Shown here one piece after another: positions 61,977-64,000 of a DNA stretch of 64,000 bases. How positions within the stretch are numbered: position 1 is the stretch's first letter; each line of letters begins with the position of its first letter. Position numbers and translations under genes: made by a program. A model generated the notes under the pieces. The model was not told where the DNA came from. It did not search any database and saw only the letters and a program-made list of their open reading frames with translations. Location of the stretch: positions 186,001-250,000 of the forward strand of contig JAEPOM010000002.1 of the NCBI GenBank assembly GCA_017642885.1. Direction: 5' to 3'. This DNA comes from Henriciella sp. Its GTDB lineage: Bacteria; Pseudomonadota; Alphaproteobacteria; Caulobacterales; Hyphomonadaceae.

Positions 61977-62967
61977 GATGGTACTGACCGTACGGTCGGA
62001 AGCGGTACAGGTAGCTTGGCACCATTGTTTCGATGGTCTCCAGCGTCGTGACACCAAGATCAGCGAGCGTCAGCGCATCATCCGAAACCACATTATCTGA
62101 TTTCAGCATTTCGACCTGGTCGCCTGTAATCGGCGGCGCGCCCAGAATGCCGGACGAGAGCGGCCAGATGAACCGATAAGCCGTACCAAAAGCCAGTCCG
62201 AGCGGCTTGGCTACGAAAAATGGTAGAGGCAAAGCAAACCGTTTGCGATCAATCGTTTCGCCGATGAAGGCATACAGCTCTTTCATGGAATAAACGCTGG
62301 GACCGCCGAGCTCGTAGGTCTTGCCATTGGCGTCGTCGCGCTCAATTGCATTCGCAATGGCGTCTGCAACATCACCGGCGTACACAGGTTGAAACCTCGT
62401 CTCTCCCCCGCCAATCGCTGGTAGAACCGGCAGGACATTCGTCAAAGGATGCGCCGACATCGCGGCGAAGCGATTGAAGAACTCGTCTTCGGGACCGAAC
62501 ACTATGGACGGGCGCAGAATCGTCGCATTCGGGACAATCTCGCGAATCGCCGTTTCGGCGTCACCCTTGGTTTCGGCATAGTCGGCTTTGGCTTCCGGGT
62601 TGGCCCCAATCGCCGAAATGTGCACAAGGTTATCGATCCCTGCTGCGGCGCAGGCTTCAGAAATATTGATCGCGCCATCGCGCTGCGCAGCCTCAAAACT
62701 CTGACGGCCTTTTTCGTACAGAATGCCGACCAGGTTTACGACGGCGTCAGCTCCCTCAAGCGCCGCATCGATGGATTGGCGATGACGGACGTTGGCCTGG
62801 ACGATATCGACCCAGCCTGGCGCACCTGCGAGGCGAACATCACCAGCCAAGTGGGGGCGACGAACCGCAACCCGGACACGATAGCCCGCCTTTACCAGGC
62901 TGCGAGCCGTGTATCTTCCGATAAACCCAGACCCACCGAATAGCGTTACCAGTCCTTTTGGCATCAT
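61957..62967 (-). CDS. Complex I NDUFA9-like SDR protein
   Basis: The 336-residue atypical SDR has TLFGGSGFIGRYTARSLVKAG (NAD(P)-binding GGSGFIG), VVNLVGILYEKGRQSFEAAQ, ILRPSIVFGPEDEFFNRFA and a C-terminal segment GAPPITGDQVEMLKSDNVV. These are the typical signs of the alphaproteobacterial NDUFA9 homologue linked to complex I assembly or stability. It has no catalytic YxxxK in the usual place but has YAETKGDAE, in which Y and K may serve. Convergent with the phosphatase-like gene. Alphaproteobacterial presence supports the taxonomic placement. Confidence 0.92.
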   Translation of the reverse strand: MMPKGLVTLFGGSGFIGRYTARSLVKAGYRVRVAVRRPHLAGDVRLAGAPGWVDIVQANVRHRQSIDAALEGADAVVNLVGILYEKGRQSFEAAQRDGAINISEACAAAGIDNLVHISAIGANPEAKADYAETKGDAETAIREIVPNATILRPSIVFGPEDEFFNRFAAMSAHPLTNVLPVLPAIGGGETRFQPVYAGDVADAIANAIERDDANGKTYELGGPSVYSMKELYAFIGETIDRKRFALPLPFFVAKPLGLAFGTAYRFIWPLSSGILGAPPITGDQVEMLKSDNVVSDDALTLADLGVTTLETIETMVPSYLYRFRPYGQYHQKSESA

Positions 62968-63164
62968 TCGTCTCCGAAAAGCGCAGTTTCAAATCATCTG
63001 GCGGCGTTTGATCATGAGCCTCGGCAAAAGTCCATGTTCAACAGGTGTGACTTGCTGCCCAAATGCAGATTGAAATCCGGTCACAGAACTGACTATGGTC
63101 TCAAATTGGTAAGGTCGGCCTGTTACAGATCGAGCCTGCCGGGAAACTGCGAGGACGACACAAG

Positions 63165-63524
63165 ATGACTGACCAACATGATCCACTCGAAGTGATCGAC
63201 AAATTTCTTGGGGCCCTGCGATCCGAACTCGCTGCAAATCCCGAAATGACCTATCGGATTATCAAAGCCCTGCCGGTCAGTGTCAGCTTCGACGCGTCTG
63301 AGATGGTGGACCTCGTTAATCCGCTCGAGCTGATCTCTCAACACGGCGCGGAGAAAGCCCGCGAACTGTTCCGAGCCTTCAAACCGGCGGAGCTGAAAAA
63401 GATGGCGCGGCAGGTGAACCTTGCCAGCACCACCGATATGGCGCGCCTTTCACTGGACGATCTGATCGACCTGATCATCAGTCGAGGTGCCCGGAAAATA
63501 GCGGAGCGTTCGTCATCTGGGTGA
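63165..63524 (+). CDS. Hypothetical protein, 119 residues
   Basis: A small soluble protein, rich in helix. DPLEVIDKFLGALRSELAA and FDASEMVDLVNPLELISQHG suggest two helical bundles. The C terminus has RLSLDDLIDLIISRGARK, with a basic end. No family is recognised. AGGA lies ten bases before the ATG at 63165. It stands alone between divergent genes: the NDUFA9-like gene leftward and an unidentified gene rightward. Confidence 0.55.
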   Translation: MTDQHDPLEVIDKFLGALRSELAANPEMTYRIIKALPVSVSFDASEMVDLVNPLELISQHGAEKARELFRAFKPAELKKMARQVNLASTTDMARLSLDDLIDLIISRGARKIAERSSSG

Positions 63525-63817
63525 ACCTGGCTCATCAATTCTCTTTTTAGGCGAATTTTTTCACTTGGCGGAGATCGAGCCGGAAAATCTCTCCCAAAAG
63601 AGACCCTGTGGACAAAAAACTGATGCAAAAAAACCGCGCAAATGTGGCGCAATCGTAAGCATTTGATTTTTTTCTTCTTTCCCCTCAAAAATTGTCATCG
63701 TCTCGACTTAGTTCGCGGCGAGAAATCTGGTATATTATTTGCAGTCGGGACACAGGGGACGCTTTTCAGACCCAATCGGTTGGTTTTTCGCGTCGATGCG
63801 AAAGTTTAGAGTTATTC
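63525..63817 (+). promoter_or_regulatory. AT-rich upstream region of the last gene
   Basis: The 293 bases have runs of T and A and no supported gene. TATATT (63731-63736) is a candidate -10 box, and a weak TTAGTT (63708-63713) at 17 bases from it is a possible -35 box. The first codon of the next gene lies 80 bases further on. Confidence 0.35.
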
Positions 63818-64000
63818 ATGACCTATCTGTTTGATAAATTGACGGGGTTTTTCGCGAGGCTGTTTGCGGCTCTCCCTGCATTGCCTGGTAAGCGCACCGG
63901 CGGTGTCACGAGTACGACTGAACCTGCGCAGACTTCCGCACGGTTCCAACGCCTGAGCGATGTGAACCGCCGCGACACTGCTATTCGTGCGCATCATCAT
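63818..64000 (+). CDS. Partial gene, N-terminal 61 residues, unidentified
   Basis: The ATG at 63818 opens a frame that has no stop before the window edge. It begins MTYLFDKLTGFFARLFAALP, a mildly amphipathic stretch that could be a membrane-associated helix, followed by a serine/threonine-rich low-complexity linker (TGGVTSTTEPAQTS) and a basic segment with three histidines at the edge. I cannot name the family. A GAG six bases before the ATG is a weak ribosome binding site. Confidence 0.45.
   Translation, partial: MTYLFDKLTGFFARLFAALPALPGKRTGGVTSTTEPAQTSARFQRLSDVNRRDTAIRAHHH

Noticed and set aside
1-64000. Search for insertion sequences, att sites, CRISPR arrays, tRNA and rRNA genes
   Set aside because: No transposase or integrase frame, no regularly spaced repeats and no tRNA-like cloverleaf were seen by eye; subtle ones could be missed without a computed search.

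Overview
The window is a chromosomal segment of a moderately GC-rich Gram-negative bacterium. Gene content and order point to an alphaproteobacterium, most like the Hyphomonadaceae or Caulobacterales: a miaB-phoH-ybeY-corC-lnt block followed by a PraR/PhrR-like XRE regulator, a complex I NDUFA9-type protein, a PQQ dehydrogenase, and a large surface-polysaccharide region. This placement is inferred from gene families and synteny, not from a marker-gene search. No tRNA, rRNA, CRISPR array or insertion sequence was seen.

Region 1 (1-24 kb left part, mostly housekeeping, 1-19.5 kb): a partial membrane protein, an AAA-type ATPase, a GT2 glycosyltransferase, hrpB, rluE, a 55-residue membrane protein, then the co-directional overlapping operon miaB-phoH-ybeY-corC-lnt-XRE regulator, then a 3-hydroxyacyl-CoA dehydrogenase closed by a perfect hairpin terminator. 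After it come a repeat-rich secreted peptidoglycan-binding protein, a Rieske oxygenase, a VWA (CoxE-like) protein, a PQQ dehydrogenase and a lipoprotein M19 dipeptidase.

Region 2 (19.7-33.1 kb): surface-polysaccharide genes. A tight plus-strand operon (acetyltransferase, Gfo/Idh/MocA oxidoreductase, DegT aminotransferase, SDR epimerase, second DegT aminotransferase, GT2) should make and transfer one or two acetamido sugars. It faces a minus-strand set (polysaccharide pyruvyl transferase, Wzx flippase, deacetylase, GT8, acyltransferase 3), and a second Wzx flippase lies on the plus strand.

Region 3 (33.1-48.2 kb): two tandem paralogous lipoprotein alpha/beta hydrolases, then a compact minus-strand biosynthetic operon read as phosphopantetheinyl transferase, NRPS, PKS. 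The NRPS reads formyltransferase, degenerate condensation remnant, an adenylation domain split by both a luciferase-like monooxygenase and a methyltransferase, then carrier protein. The PKS reads KS-AT-KR-DH-ACP-TE. By eye the adenylation pocket matches the glycine code. This is the most unusual system in the window.

Region 4 (48.3-61.9 kb): more polysaccharide genes: GT2 and GT4 enzymes, a sulfotransferase, a Wzc-type tyrosine autokinase with Wzz domain, an ExoA-like glycosyltransferase broken by a single in-frame amber codon, a GH16-family lipoprotein whose acid/base glutamate is replaced by lysine, and an alkaline-phosphatase-superfamily protein. No Wza, Wzy polymerase or initiating phosphoglycosyltransferase was recognised, so the locus must continue outside or use genes elsewhere.

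Region 5 (61.9-64 kb): an NDUFA9-like SDR, a small hypothetical protein, and the start of an unidentified gene cut by the window edge.
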